Both the position numbers and the translations under genes were made by a program. The notes beneath the pieces are model-generated. The model was not told where the DNA came from and did not search any database. It was given only the letters and a program-made list of their open reading frames with translations. Below, piece by piece: positions 9,243-18,145 of a DNA stretch of 33,298 nucleotides. Each line of letters opens with the position of its first letter. Positions within the stretch are counted from its first letter, which is position 1. This DNA is from Pirellulales bacterium (lineage in GTDB: Bacteria; Planctomycetota; Planctomycetia; Pirellulales; DATAWG01): positions 1-33,298 of the forward strand of contig DASZFO010000004.1 of assembly GCA_035939775.1 (NCBI GenBank), in the 5' to 3' direction.

Positions 9243-9272
9243 TTGCACGACGGCAATACGATGCCCTATCAT
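9243..9272 (+). promoter_or_regulatory. Possible sigma70-type promoter for the CHAT gene
   Basis: TTGCAC at 9243-9248 and TATCAT at 9267-9272 are separated by 18 nt. The -10 matches the consensus at five of six positions and the -35 at three. It lies between the second Hint gene and the CHAT gene, so the CHAT gene may have its own start of transcription. Motif match only. Confidence 0.3.
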
Positions 9273-9330
9273 GGCGGGAGTGACGTTCTGCACCGGACAG
9301 CACGAGATGCTTGTGGATAAGTGGCATGTA

Positions 9331-12300
9331 ATGCGCAGGTTCTTTGTATCGTGCATGGTCGCGTTGCTGGCGGAATCGGCATTGGGAGCGAGTCCGCCGC
9401 AAACAACTCCACCGCAAACAAACCCGCCACAAACAAATCCGCCGCAATCGCCCCCCGCAAAACCTTCTTCGCCCCCGCCGGCGACCTCTAAGCAGACCCC
9501 GGCTGCGCCAGCTCCGGTCGTAAGAACCGCCCCGGTCATACTAAGTCCAGCCGCGCAGGCGGCTCTCGACGCTGCCGCGGCTCAGGGGCTCATCAACAAT
9601 AACGCGGCCATTGGCAATCTTCCGCAGCGGTCCTTCCCGCAGGCGTCGTATTTCCAGCATGTCGCCATGCTCTACGACGGCGACTACAAGAAGGCGATGG
9701 AAGGATTTCGATTCGATTATTCGTTCGGCCTTCAGGCGGCCGGCACCCATTGGGTCGATTCGATCTGCTATCTCACGATGGCCGGAGAGTGTCACTACAA
9801 GATGGGGCAACTCGACGATGCGCTGGATGATTACAATTCGGCACTCAAGCTCTATCTGGCCTTTCCGAACTGGATGACCGGAATCGGATTTCCGACGACG
9901 ATCCAGCCGCAATCGAGTTCCAAGCCTGCTCCATGGGGGACGAGCGATCGCGAGGCGAAGCGGGGCCACTTTCCCGCCACGATGGCATTGGCCTCCGATA
10001 CCGTCCTTGTCGACACCGTGCCGATGCCAAACGGCGGAAACAATATGATTCTTCCCGGAACGCCCGTGCCGGTGAACGTGCCGGAAATCGCCCGCTGCGC
10101 GGCGTTGGCGCTCAAGCGGCGGCATGAATTGATGGGACTGGTTTGTGCCAACGATCCGTTGACCTCCGCCCTCGAAGCCCTGTTCGTCCGCCGTCCCGCG
10201 ACCAACCATCCCTGCGCCCAGGCCTGGATCGACGCGGACCTTGGTATGGCCCATCTGGGCACCGGCCAGACCGCGCAGGCCGTCAGTTGCTTGAAGAATT
10301 CGACGACCATGGCCGACGCGATGGATCATCCGCTCACGCCGATCGTCTTGCTCGAACAGGGCCAACTGGCCTTCGAAGCCGCCAATTTGAAAGACGCTCG
10401 CGATCTGCTCGAAGAGGCCAGCTACTCGGCGTTCGAATATGGCGATCTGGGTGTGATTGAGGAAGCGTTTCGTTCCGGGGAGCGGGTATGGCTCGCGACG
10501 CACCCGAACGGCCATGACGTCTTTCCTCCACTGGCGGCGGCGATCACCTGGTCGAAGTCGCACTGCCGGGAGGTGTGCGCGACGCTGCTCCTGTTGGCCG
10601 CCGAGAACCACGCCTTGTTGAACGACGTCCGTTCGGCAAGTGCGGCGCTGGCGGATGCGCGCAGCGTCATCGGCCGGCGCGAAATGGGCATGCACGACGT
10701 CGGAGCGCGGCTGAACTATCTGTCGGCCATGCTCGATTATCAGCAGGCCAGGTTGACGCCCGGTGATCAGGCGCTGGCCGATGCGCTCGCGTTCCAAAAG
10801 ACTGGCTCGAAATGGCTGTTCCAAATCTCCTTGGTGGATCGCTTCGCCGCGGAGCAATCGGGCTCGCCGCTGAGCCGCAAGCGAACGCTGCCGCTGTATG
10901 AATCGCTGCTCCGCGATCCGACAGGCGCCGATTGGTCGGCCGATCCGCTCGAAGCGCTGTCGGTTCTGGCAATCCCGCATCCCTCGGCATACGAGCGTTG
11001 GTTCGAGATCGCTCGCCAACAAAGTCCTGAACTCGGTCTGGAAGTCGCGGATCGGGCGCGACGGCATCGTTTTCTTTCCACGCTGCCGCTCGGCGGCCGG
11101 TTGATGGCGCTGCGGTGGGTGCTCGAAGCGCCCCTCGAACGACTCGGTCCAGAATCTCGGATGCAGCGTCAGGAGTTGTTCCTCCGCTACCCGCGTTATG
11201 CTGAATTTGCGAAGCAAGCCCATCAGGTGCGCGATGGTTTGGCGGCCAAGCCGCTCGCCGCCGTTGGCGCCGAAGCGCAGCGAGTCCAAGCGGATAAGTT
11301 GGCCGAATTGGGTCGGTTGTCCGCCGAGCAAGAAGCGCTGCTCCACGAGATGGCGCTGCGCCGCGAGAGCGCGAGCATCGACTTTCCACCGATTCGCAAG
11401 ACGAAAGAAGCGCAAGCGGCGTTGACGCCGCGGCAGTTGTTATTCGTGTTCTTTGCCACGCACGATAATACCTATGCTTGGCTGCTATCGAAAAACCGCC
11501 TCGCCGCTTGGAAAATCGAGGCTCCGCCGGCGCTGTTGGAGAAAACGGTTTCGAACCTGCTCCGGGCAATCGGCAATATCGACGCCAATCACGAGCTGAC
11601 GCGAACCGAGTTAGCTGACGATGCCTGGCGCGGATCGTCGCGAGATGCGTTCGAGGCCTTGGTGGCCGGGTCCAAGGTGAACCTCGCGGCGAACATCGAT
11701 GAAATCGCGATCGTCCCCGACGGTGTGCTCTGGTATCTCCCCTTCGAGGCGCTCGAAGTTGCCAAGGGCAATCAGGCGAAGGAGACGGTGCCGCTATTGA
11801 CAAAGAGCCGGATTCGCTATCTTCCGACGATGGGGCTCGCCGTTCCCGACCGCCAAGAGCGGCGGCCGCTCGGCGCGGTCGGCGTGGCGCTCGGCAAGCT
11901 GCACCCGCACGACGACGCGCAAATCGCCGAAACGGAATTCGAGCGGTTGACCAAGTTGACCCCATCCGTTTCGCCGATCCGGCGCTCGTTGCCAGCGCCA
12001 GTGCCGCTCTATGGCTCGCTCTTCGACACGCTGGTGGTGCTCGACGACTTGTCGATGAACGTCAAGGCCGCGGCAGGGAGCGACCGGCTGCCATACGATT
12101 GGACGCCGATCCAGCTCGACCGCGCGCGGGGCGCGGCCCCAATGTCGCAATGGTTCCCATTGCCTTGGAAAAACTCGATCGTGCTGCTGCCCGGCTTCCA
12201 TACGCCGGCCGAGAACGCGTTGCACCAGCCGGGCGCCGGCCCGCTCGGAAGCGACTTGTTTCTCTCGACCTGCGGGCTGATGTCGACCGGCGCGCGGACG

Positions 12301-12582
12301 GTGCTGATCAGTCGCTGGCGCACGGGAGGCCAGAGCAGCTATGATCTGGTCCATCAATTCGCGCAGGAGCTGCCTTACACGAGCGCGGCGGACGCTTGGC
12401 AACGCGCCGTCGAAACGGTTCGCGAAACGCCGCTCGACGCGGATCGCGAGCCGCGCGTCAAACGCCCCGATCGCGATGAGCCGGCAATGGCGCGGCACCC
12501 GCTCTTCTGGTCGGGCTACATGGTGGTCGACACCGGCTGGGCCCCGCCAGCCGGCGCCGACGGGCTCGCGGCCAAGAAATAG
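9331..12582 (+). CDS. Secreted TPR protein with C-terminal CHAT (caspase-like) domain
   Basis: This 1083-residue protein begins at the ATG that gives a clean signal peptide (MRRFFVSCMVALLAESALGA); the frame is open further upstream from 9238. A Pro/Gln/Thr-rich linker follows, with repeats of the type PPQTNPPQ. Residues about 100-600 are helical repeats of TPR type (YDGDYKKAMEGF, CYLTMAGECHYKMGQLDDAL). The C-terminal 350 residues resemble a CHAT domain: EIAIVPDGVLWYLPFEAL, then VLLPGFHTP with His957, LFLSTCGLMSTGA with Cys981, and SRWRTGG. CHAT proteins are clan CD cysteine-peptidase relatives. The His-Cys spacing of 24 residues is shorter than usual and the His is in GFH rather than the common HG setting, so activity is uncertain. 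It follows the two Hint genes in the same direction. Confidence 0.82.
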   Translation: MRRFFVSCMVALLAESALGASPPQTTPPQTNPPQTNPPQSPPAKPSSPPPATSKQTPAAPAPVVRTAPVILSPAAQAALDAAAAQGLINNNAAIGNLPQRSFPQASYFQHVAMLYDGDYKKAMEGFRFDYSFGLQAAGTHWVDSICYLTMAGECHYKMGQLDDALDDYNSALKLYLAFPNWMTGIGFPTTIQPQSSSKPAPWGTSDREAKRGHFPATMALASDTVLVDTVPMPNGGNNMILPGTPVPVNVPEIARCAALALKRRHELMGLVCANDPLTSALEALFVRRPATNHPCAQAWIDADLGMAHLGTGQTAQAVSCLKNSTTMADAMDHPLTPIVLLEQGQLAFEAANLKDARDLLEEASYSAFEYGDLGVIEEAFRSGERVWLATHPNGHDVFPPLAAAITWSKSHCREVCATLLLLAAENHALLNDVRSASAALADARSVIGRREMGMHDVGARLNYLSAMLDYQQARLTPGDQALADALAFQKTGSKWLFQISLVDRFAAEQSGSPLSRKRTLPLYESLLRDPTGADWSADPLEALSVLAIPHPSAYERWFEIARQQSPELGLEVADRARRHRFLSTLPLGGRLMALRWVLEAPLERLGPESRMQRQELFLRYPRYAEFAKQAHQVRDGLAAKPLAAVGAEAQRVQADKLAELGRLSAEQEALLHEMALRRESASIDFPPIRKTKEAQAALTPRQLLFVFFATHDNTYAWLLSKNRLAAWKIEAPPALLEKTVSNLLRAIGNIDANHELTRTELADDAWRGSSRDAFEALVAGSKVNLAANIDEIAIVPDGVLWYLPFEALEVAKGNQAKETVPLLTKSRIRYLPTMGLAVPDRQERRPLGAVGVALGKLHPHDDAQIAETEFERLTKLTPSVSPIRRSLPAPVPLYGSLFDTLVVLDDLSMNVKAAAGSDRLPYDWTPIQLDRARGAAPMSQWFPLPWKNSIVLLPGFHTPAENALHQPGAGPLGSDLFLSTCGLMSTGARTVLISRWRTGGQSSYDLVHQFAQELPYTSAADAWQRAVETVRETPLDADREPRVKRPDRDEPAMARHPLFWSGYMVVDTGWAPPAGADGLAAKK

Positions 12583-12613
12583 CTCCCGGCGATTTCCCGC
12601 TTGCGCGTTCTCC

Positions 12614-12648
12614 CGACCTCCGACCTCCGACCTCTGGCCTCTGGCCTC
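12614..12648. repeat. Five tandem 7-bp units
   Basis: Three copies of CGACCTC are followed by two of TGGCCTC, in register, between the ends of the convergent CHAT and small secreted-protein genes; the last base touches the TAG of the latter. It is a simple microsatellite-like tract, prone to slippage, with no coding role apparent. Confidence 0.75.
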
Positions 12649-12962
12649 TACAGCGACACGCCGATCTTTTGCGCTCGCAATGTCAGCCCCTGTTGAAAAT
12701 ACTGAAACGGATGATCGGGTTTCCTGCGGGCCCAAAGGAAGGTGCTCTCCACGAGCGAGAGGGGCAGCGTGCCGTCATCTACTTTGGCGATGACTTTGGC
12801 GACAAAAGCAAATTCGCTCGGCAGCCGCGCTTTAAGCCCGTTGTCCAGCGTGTCCTTGAGCGTTGGCGTCGTCGAAGTGCCGGTGTCCGCGGCTCGACCG
12901 ATTGCAACTGGAATAATACAGATAACGCCGACGATAAGACCAGAGGCCAGAAGGCGGGCCAT
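12648..12962 (-). CDS. Small secreted protein of unknown function
   Basis: This 104-residue protein has an excellent ribosome-binding site (AAGGAGG, about 8 nt before the ATG at 12962). This decides the start against an upstream ATG at 13028. Residues 1 to about 24 form a signal peptide (MARLLASGLIVGVICIIPVA, then GRA). The mature part, about 80 residues, has LKARLPSEFAFVAKVIAKVD, LVESTFLWARRK and HPFQYFQQGL, with no cysteines and no motif I recognise. It is convergent with the CHAT gene and divergent from the leuA leader. It looks like a real gene because of its RBS and signal peptide; no function is proposed. Confidence 0.7.
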   Translation of the reverse strand: MARLLASGLIVGVICIIPVAIGRAADTGTSTTPTLKDTLDNGLKARLPSEFAFVAKVIAKVDDGTLPLSLVESTFLWARRKPDHPFQYFQQGLTLRAQKIGVSL

Positions 12963-13143
12963 GACGAGCCTCCTTGAAATCTGTGATCGATATGCCCGGC
13001 GAACGCCGAGACGCGATGAGAGGGCCAACTTTTAGCGAATTCCAGCGGTGGCGGCAAGACGGACGCCCGCCGATAGGAAGTGAACTTTTTCGCCGATGCA
13101 TGGTCTTAGGAAACAAGCTAGCTCGCACGTGCGGCCGCCCCGC

Positions 13144-13172
13144 TTGACCATGCGGCGTAGTTTAGCTAGAGT
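13144..13172 (+). promoter_or_regulatory. Predicted promoter of the leuA leader transcript
   Basis: TTGACC (13144-13149) and TAGAGT (13167-13172) are separated by 17 nt. Transcription would start near 13179 and give a leader RNA of about 155-190 nt to the terminator. A second possible -10, TATAGA at 13178-13183, lies just downstream without a good -35. Motif-based only. Confidence 0.45.
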
Positions 13173-13227
13173 TGGCTATAGAAACGTGAACGGATCCATC
13201 CCACCCACTGAATCCAGCGTTTCCACC

Positions 13228-13293
13228 GTGTTTGCGAGCCTCTCGAACCCGTCGTTGTTATTGCGTTTGACCCTAATTGGGTCCAGGTCTTAG
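13228..13293 (+). CDS. leuL: Putative leucine leader peptide of the leuA attenuator
   Basis: A short frame ends at TAG 13291-13293 and, from GTG at 13228, encodes 21 residues: VFASLSNPSLLLRLTLIGSRS in codon order. Six are Leu, and the codons at 13255-13275 read TTG TTA TTG CGT TTG ACC CTA, five Leu codons in seven. TTA and CTA should be rare in this GC-rich genome. The start is unsure: no Shine-Dalgarno is visible, another in-frame GTG is at 13186, and an ATG at 13096 lies upstream of the predicted promoter. A hairpin at 13181-13223 (GAAACG...CGTTTC) precedes the GTG. The position, 90 nt before leuA and followed by competing hairpins, is what supports it as a translated sensor of charged tRNA-Leu. 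Confidence 0.65.
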   Translation: MFASLSNPSLLLRLTLIGSRS

Positions 13294-13345
13294 GGTTCGT
13301 CTGTCGAAAGCCACCTTTCACCAGAATCAAGCGAGCCCCGAGGCC
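13244..13345 (+). promoter_or_regulatory. Ribosome-mediated attenuator with alternative RNA folds
   Basis: Four segments can pair in competition. Segment 1, GACCCTAA (13269-13276) in the last Leu codons, pairs with TTAGGGTT (13290-13297); CGAACCC (13244-13250) can also pair with GGGTTCG (13293-13299). Segment 2, GGTCTTAGGGTTCG (13286-13299), pairs with segment 3, CGAGCCCCGAGGCC (13332-13345), at 13 of 14 positions if G-U pairs are allowed, with one A-C mismatch. Segment 3 is also the left arm of the terminator (segment 4 at 13350-13360). A ribosome stalled on Leu codons would mask segment 1, free segment 2 to pair with 3 and block termination. A ribosome reaching the TAG would cover segment 2 and let the terminator form. 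Confidence 0.7.
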
Positions 13346-13366
13346 AACCGGCCTCGGGGCTTTTTT
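13334..13366 (+). terminator. Rho-independent terminator in the leuA leader
   Basis: An 11-bp perfect GC-rich stem (GCCCCGAGGCC, AACC loop, GGCCTCGGGGC) is followed at once by six T residues. It sits only 18 nt before the leuA ATG and upstream of its AGGAGG ribosome-binding site. No other complete gene precedes it on this strand, so it is best read as the attenuator's terminator. Confidence 0.9.
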
Positions 13367-13383
13367 CGTATTAGGAGGCAATC

Positions 13384-14937
<1,554 letters not shown>

Positions 14938-15096
14938 TGGTGAGTTTCCGACAATCCCGCGATCCACTTCGGCCTTGTCCGCCTCACGAAAGTTGGCAGC
15001 ACCCGGCTTGCCGGTTAGGATAGCCGTTCCCTTATCAACTGTCCAAGATTGATTAGTAGCGATTGATTCGGCAAGCTACGTGTAATGGTCGCGCTC

Positions 15097-15124
15097 GTCA
15101 GGATCGAAAGCCTGACCTACGGCT
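15097..15124. repeat. REP-like half element running into the tRNA-Leu 5' end
   Basis: GTCAGGATCGAAAGCCTGAC folds with a 6-bp stem and is followed by CTACGGCT. The same order, GTCAGGCCGGAAAGCCTGGC then CTACGGCT, occurs at 23739-23766, so this is half of the larger element there. The shared CTACGGCT includes the first four bases of the tRNA gene. Confidence 0.6.
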
Positions 15125-15206
15125 GAGTGGCGGAACTGGCAGACGCACAGGACTTAAAATCCTGTGGTGGGTAACCACCGTGCGGGTTCGATCCCCGCCT
15201 CAGCCA
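15121..15206 (+). tRNA. tRNA-Leu(UAA)
   Basis: The sequence folds as a class II tRNA. The acceptor arms are GGCTGAG and CTCAGCC with discriminator A at 15206. The anticodon stem CAGGA/TCCTG carries the loop CTTAAAA, giving anticodon UAA, which reads UUA and possibly UUG. A variable arm (GGTGGGTAACCACC) and the T arm GCGGGTTCGATCCCCGC follow. CCA is not encoded. It lies 183 nt after leuA, and the leuA leader peptide uses its codons. Confidence 0.95.
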
Positions 15207-15208
15207 AT

Positions 15209-15670
15209 ATGACGGGCATGGACTATAAACTGGTCGCCGCACTGACCGAAGAGACGCGAGCGGCGGTCTTTTCCTTCTTGCGCAGCTACAACCGGGCCCA
15301 GAATCCAGCCTTCTTCGCGGCGCGCGATCTCCCCGAGAACGCGCCGCAGCCGCTCAACGTCGTGGCGTTCGACCCGTCGGGAACGGTCGTTGGCGGACTG
15401 ACGGCTGAGACGCAGTTCGCGTGGCTCAAGGTTTCGATCGTCGCTGTCGCCGAAAACGCGCGGCGGCATGGCGTTGGGCGCGGACTCATGGAACTGGCCG
15501 AGAAAGAGGCGGTGGCGCGGGGTTGCCGGCACGCCTTCCTCGATACGATGGACTATCAGGCTCCCGGCTTCTATCAGAAGCTTGGCTATCAGATCGCCGG
15601 CAAGCTGGAAAACTGGGACTCACACGGCCACGCCCAGTTCCTGTTTACAAAAGGGCTCGGCAAACCATGA
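15209..15670 (+). CDS. GNAT-family N-acetyltransferase
   Basis: This protein of about 153 residues has the GNAT pattern: a substrate-side N-terminal part, FDPSGTVVGGLTAET (beta hairpin), LKVSIVAVAENARRHGVGRGLMELAEKEAVARG (split here as VGRGLM, the acetyl-CoA-binding R/Q-x-x-G-x-G/A loop: RRHGVG), and the C-terminal APGFYQKLGYQIAG. The substrate cannot be predicted. The start may be ATG 15209, 3 nt after the tRNA discriminator base, or ATG 15218. Neither has room for a Shine-Dalgarno outside the tRNA, so it is probably transcribed with the tRNA and translated from a leaderless end made by tRNA 3' processing, or from another promoter. This is inference. Confidence 0.85.
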   Translation: MTGMDYKLVAALTEETRAAVFSFLRSYNRAQNPAFFAARDLPENAPQPLNVVAFDPSGTVVGGLTAETQFAWLKVSIVAVAENARRHGVGRGLMELAEKEAVARGCRHAFLDTMDYQAPGFYQKLGYQIAGKLENWDSHGHAQFLFTKGLGKP

Positions 15671-15677
15671 TCGCAGT

Positions 15678-15804
15678 TTTAGAACGCCTAACAAATCCGG
15701 CTGGGAGAAGGAGACCGTCCCCGTTTTGCTCCGCCGACCATCGCAGCGATGGTGCCCGCGAAAAAGGGGGACAGTCCCCGCCGGATTTGTTAGGCGCTCT
15801 TAGA
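15678..15804. repeat. Composite nested palindrome (copy 1)
   Basis: The outer arms GCCTAACAAATCCGGC (15686-15701) and GCCGGATTTGTTAGGC (15780-15795) are perfect inverted repeats, with weaker pairing outside. Inside lie CCGTCCCCGTTTTGCTCCGC and GGGGGACAGTCCCCG, themselves parts of smaller palindromes. The core recurs at 27991-28092, and the outer arms recur at 30337-30390. There is no ORF or transposase, so it looks like a non-autonomous palindromic element. Confidence 0.8.
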
Positions 15805-15992
15805 AAATCCGTGCCACCGTGTAATCGGTAGTTCGCTGATTTCGGCTAAAGAGTTACCTGGAAGCGACTTCTAGCAATACCATCGCCTTGCGGCGGGGTT
15901 CAATCGCTAGGCCGGCTGTCGAGGGAATGCTCCGTCTACGGCCGGGCGGGAGGATCGCTCGGCGCCCAGTCCCCTAAATGGCGAGGGAAGTC

Positions 15993-16739
15993 ATGTCGCG
16001 TGCAAACTGTTTCGGGTTCGCTTCGTTGTCGCTCGTTTTGCTCGGCACAATGGTTGGCTGTCATGCATCCGCGGCCGAAGATCCGCCGGCCGCCCAGCGC
16101 CCTCAACGGGGAGGCGGCGGCGGCCGCGGCGGCGGCAATCTGTTCGCCAATGAGACGGTCCAGAAGGACCTCGCCTTGACGGCCGGACAGAAGGATTCGA
16201 TTAAGAAAATCTCCGATGATTTCCGAAAGTCGATGAGCGGCTTGACTCAAGCGGACCGTCAAACCAAGATGCCGGAATTGCGCAAGGCGATGGACGACAA
16301 GATCGACTCCGTTCTCAACGCCACGCAGAAGGCCCGGATGAAGGAGATTCGGCTGCAGGTCCAAGGCCCCGCGGCCCTCTCTACCAAAGAAGTGGCCGCC
16401 GCGCTCAAGCTGAGCGACGATCAAGTGAAACAGATCGCGGAATTGACCAAGGGCCTCGAAAATGCGCGGCGAGAAACACTCCAGTTCGGCGGCAGCGGCA
16501 GGAATGCCGACGTTCGAGAGCAACTCACCATTTTGCAGACCGAAGCCACCGAAAAAATCCTCGCCGTGCTGGATTCCGACCAGCAGGCCATTTTCGAGAA
16601 GATGCAGGGCGCGAAGATCGACTTGCCCGCCGGCGGTTTCGGTGGCGGCGGCAATCGTCGCGGCGGCAATCGCGGCGGGAACGCGGGTGGCAACGCGAGT
16701 AGCAACAGCAGTGGCAAGGGCGGCGCCAACGGCAATTGA
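15993..16739 (+). CDS. Secreted LTXXQ/Spy-like protein with Gly-rich ends
   Basis: This 248-residue protein starts at an ATG with GAGGGAAG just upstream. The N-terminus is an export signal: SLVLLGTMVGC could be a lipobox-like site, or cleavage may follow ASA. A Gly/Arg-rich segment comes next, then helices with the repeated L-T/S-x-x-Q pattern of CpxP/Spy-like proteins (LTAGQKDSIKKI, LSDDQVKQIAEL, LDSDQQAIFEKM). The last 40 residues are Gly/Asn/Arg-rich and disordered. In enterobacteria such proteins are periplasmic chaperones or stress sensors; in planctomycetes their role is not settled. The stop is 35 nt before the next ATG, so both genes may form one operon. Confidence 0.75.
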   Translation: MSRANCFGFASLSLVLLGTMVGCHASAAEDPPAAQRPQRGGGGGRGGGNLFANETVQKDLALTAGQKDSIKKISDDFRKSMSGLTQADRQTKMPELRKAMDDKIDSVLNATQKARMKEIRLQVQGPAALSTKEVAAALKLSDDQVKQIAELTKGLENARRETLQFGGSGRNADVREQLTILQTEATEKILAVLDSDQQAIFEKMQGAKIDLPAGGFGGGGNRRGGNRGGNAGGNASSNSSGKGGANGN

Positions 16740-16774
16740 GGGCGATACCGAACCGCTCGCCAGTGCAATCCTTC

Positions 16775-18145
16775 ATGAGAATCGAGAATGAGTTCGTGAC
16801 TAGGCTGATCGAAGCGGGCAAGGCCGTCATTTTGCCCGTCCTTTTTCTCGTGGCGCTCGTGAGCGGCGTTGGCGCGGCCGATGCGCCATCGTCGGGCGAG
16901 GAAGATCAACCTTGGTTGCGCCCCTACTCCGGACCTACGCAAAATGACGTTGACGCGACGACGCTCGACGGCAAGGTTCTCTGCGGCTATCAGGGATGGT
17001 TCAACACGCCGGGCGACGGAACGGATTTCGGGTTCGGGCATTGGGGGCAAGGGCTGGATCGGCCTGATGGCGGACGGTTCGTCGTCGATATGTGGCCCGA
17101 CGTTGCGGACTACGACCTGCACGATCTTTGTGAGGTCCCGGGCCTCAAAATGCCGGATGGTTCGCCCGCCCGGCTTTACAGCGCCTTCCGCAAGGGACCA
17201 GTGCTGCTGCATTGCAAGTGGATGCGGCAGTATGGTATCGATGGCGTCTTCCTCAGTCGATTCGTGGGGGAAACCGCCAACCCGGCGCGCGCCCGGCATC
17301 TGAATACGGTGCTCGCCGACGTGCGCGAAGGATGCCACCGCGAGGGGCGGGTCTGGGCGATGATGCTCGATCTCACGATGCGGCGCGGCGCATCGACGGC
17401 AATCGTGATGAACGACTGGAAGTTCCTCTGCGACAAGGTCCAGGTCCGCGAGGATTCACGTTACCTTCATCATCAAGGGAAGCCGGTCGTGCTGCTGTGG
17501 GGATTGGGGTTCAAGGACCGCCCCTGGACGCCGGAGCAAGGCGAGGAATTGGTCAACTTCTTCAAGAACGATCCGCACTACGGCGGAGTTTATCTGATTG
17601 GCGGGATCGACCCGCAATGGCGGACGCTGGCGGGCGGATCGCGGCCGGACGCAGGTTGGGCGAAGGTGTATCGGATGTTCGACTCGATCAGCCCGTGGAA
17701 CGCTGGACGCTTCCGCGACGACGCGGGCATGGACCGCATGCGCGAGACGGTGTGGGAACGTGATCTGGCCGAGCTGAAAAGCTTGGGGATCGGTTACATG
17801 CCGACGGCCTTTCCCGGTTTTTCCTGGGACAACCTCCGCCGAACGCCGCCGGGAACGACGATGACCGCGCGGCGGAAGGGGGAATTCTATTGGCGGCAAT
17901 TCGTCATCTTCAAGACCTTGGGAATCCGAACGGTCTTTGTCGGAATGTTTGACGAGGTCAACGAAGGGACCGCGATCTACAAGGTGGCCAACCAGATCCC
18001 AGTGGGAAAATACTTCGTGACGCTCGAGGGGCTTCCATCCGACTGGTATTTGAAGCTGACCGGCGCCGCAACTCAGATGATCCGCGGTGAGGCCCCAGTG
18101 TCGCAGAAGATTCCGGACGAGTTGCCGTTTCCAAAGGAGCAATGA
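16775..18145 (+). CDS. Secreted glycoside hydrolase, GH71/GH99-like
   Basis: This protein of about 456 residues has a signal peptide (VILPVLFLVALVSGVGAADA). The mature part resembles the GH71/99-like hydrolases that act on alpha-linked glycans: CGYQGWFNTPGDG, FGHWGQG, VDMWPDVADYD, a barrel strand YGIDGVFLSRFVGE, WAMMLDLTM, GKPVVLLWGLGF, and IRTVFVGMFDEVNEGTAIYK. The DEVNEG segment holds acidic residues at the barrel end where catalysis would be expected, but I cannot assign the acid/base with certainty. Three starts are possible: TTG 16736, ATG 16775 and a GTG near 16796 with a GA-rich region before it. I kept the ATG. The substrate is unknown. Confidence 0.78.
   Translation: MRIENEFVTRLIEAGKAVILPVLFLVALVSGVGAADAPSSGEEDQPWLRPYSGPTQNDVDATTLDGKVLCGYQGWFNTPGDGTDFGFGHWGQGLDRPDGGRFVVDMWPDVADYDLHDLCEVPGLKMPDGSPARLYSAFRKGPVLLHCKWMRQYGIDGVFLSRFVGETANPARARHLNTVLADVREGCHREGRVWAMMLDLTMRRGASTAIVMNDWKFLCDKVQVREDSRYLHHQGKPVVLLWGLGFKDRPWTPEQGEELVNFFKNDPHYGGVYLIGGIDPQWRTLAGGSRPDAGWAKVYRMFDSISPWNAGRFRDDAGMDRMRETVWERDLAELKSLGIGYMPTAFPGFSWDNLRRTPPGTTMTARRKGEFYWRQFVIFKTLGIRTVFVGMFDEVNEGTAIYKVANQIPVGKYFVTLEGLPSDWYLKLTGAATQMIRGEAPVSQKIPDELPFPKEQ

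Noticed and set aside
9541-11415. Minus-strand open frame of 624 codons
   Set aside because: It is antisense to the CHAT gene, rich in Arg/Gln, has no RBS and no motif; long antisense frames are common in GC-rich DNA.
13096-13293. Longer 65-residue version of the leader peptide from ATG 13096
   Set aside because: It starts upstream of the best promoter match, and its first half is Arg-rich with no RBS.
13334-13366. Terminator of an upstream protein gene
   Set aside because: No plus-strand protein gene other than the leader ends before it; the CHAT gene ends 750 nt away with a minus-strand gene in between.
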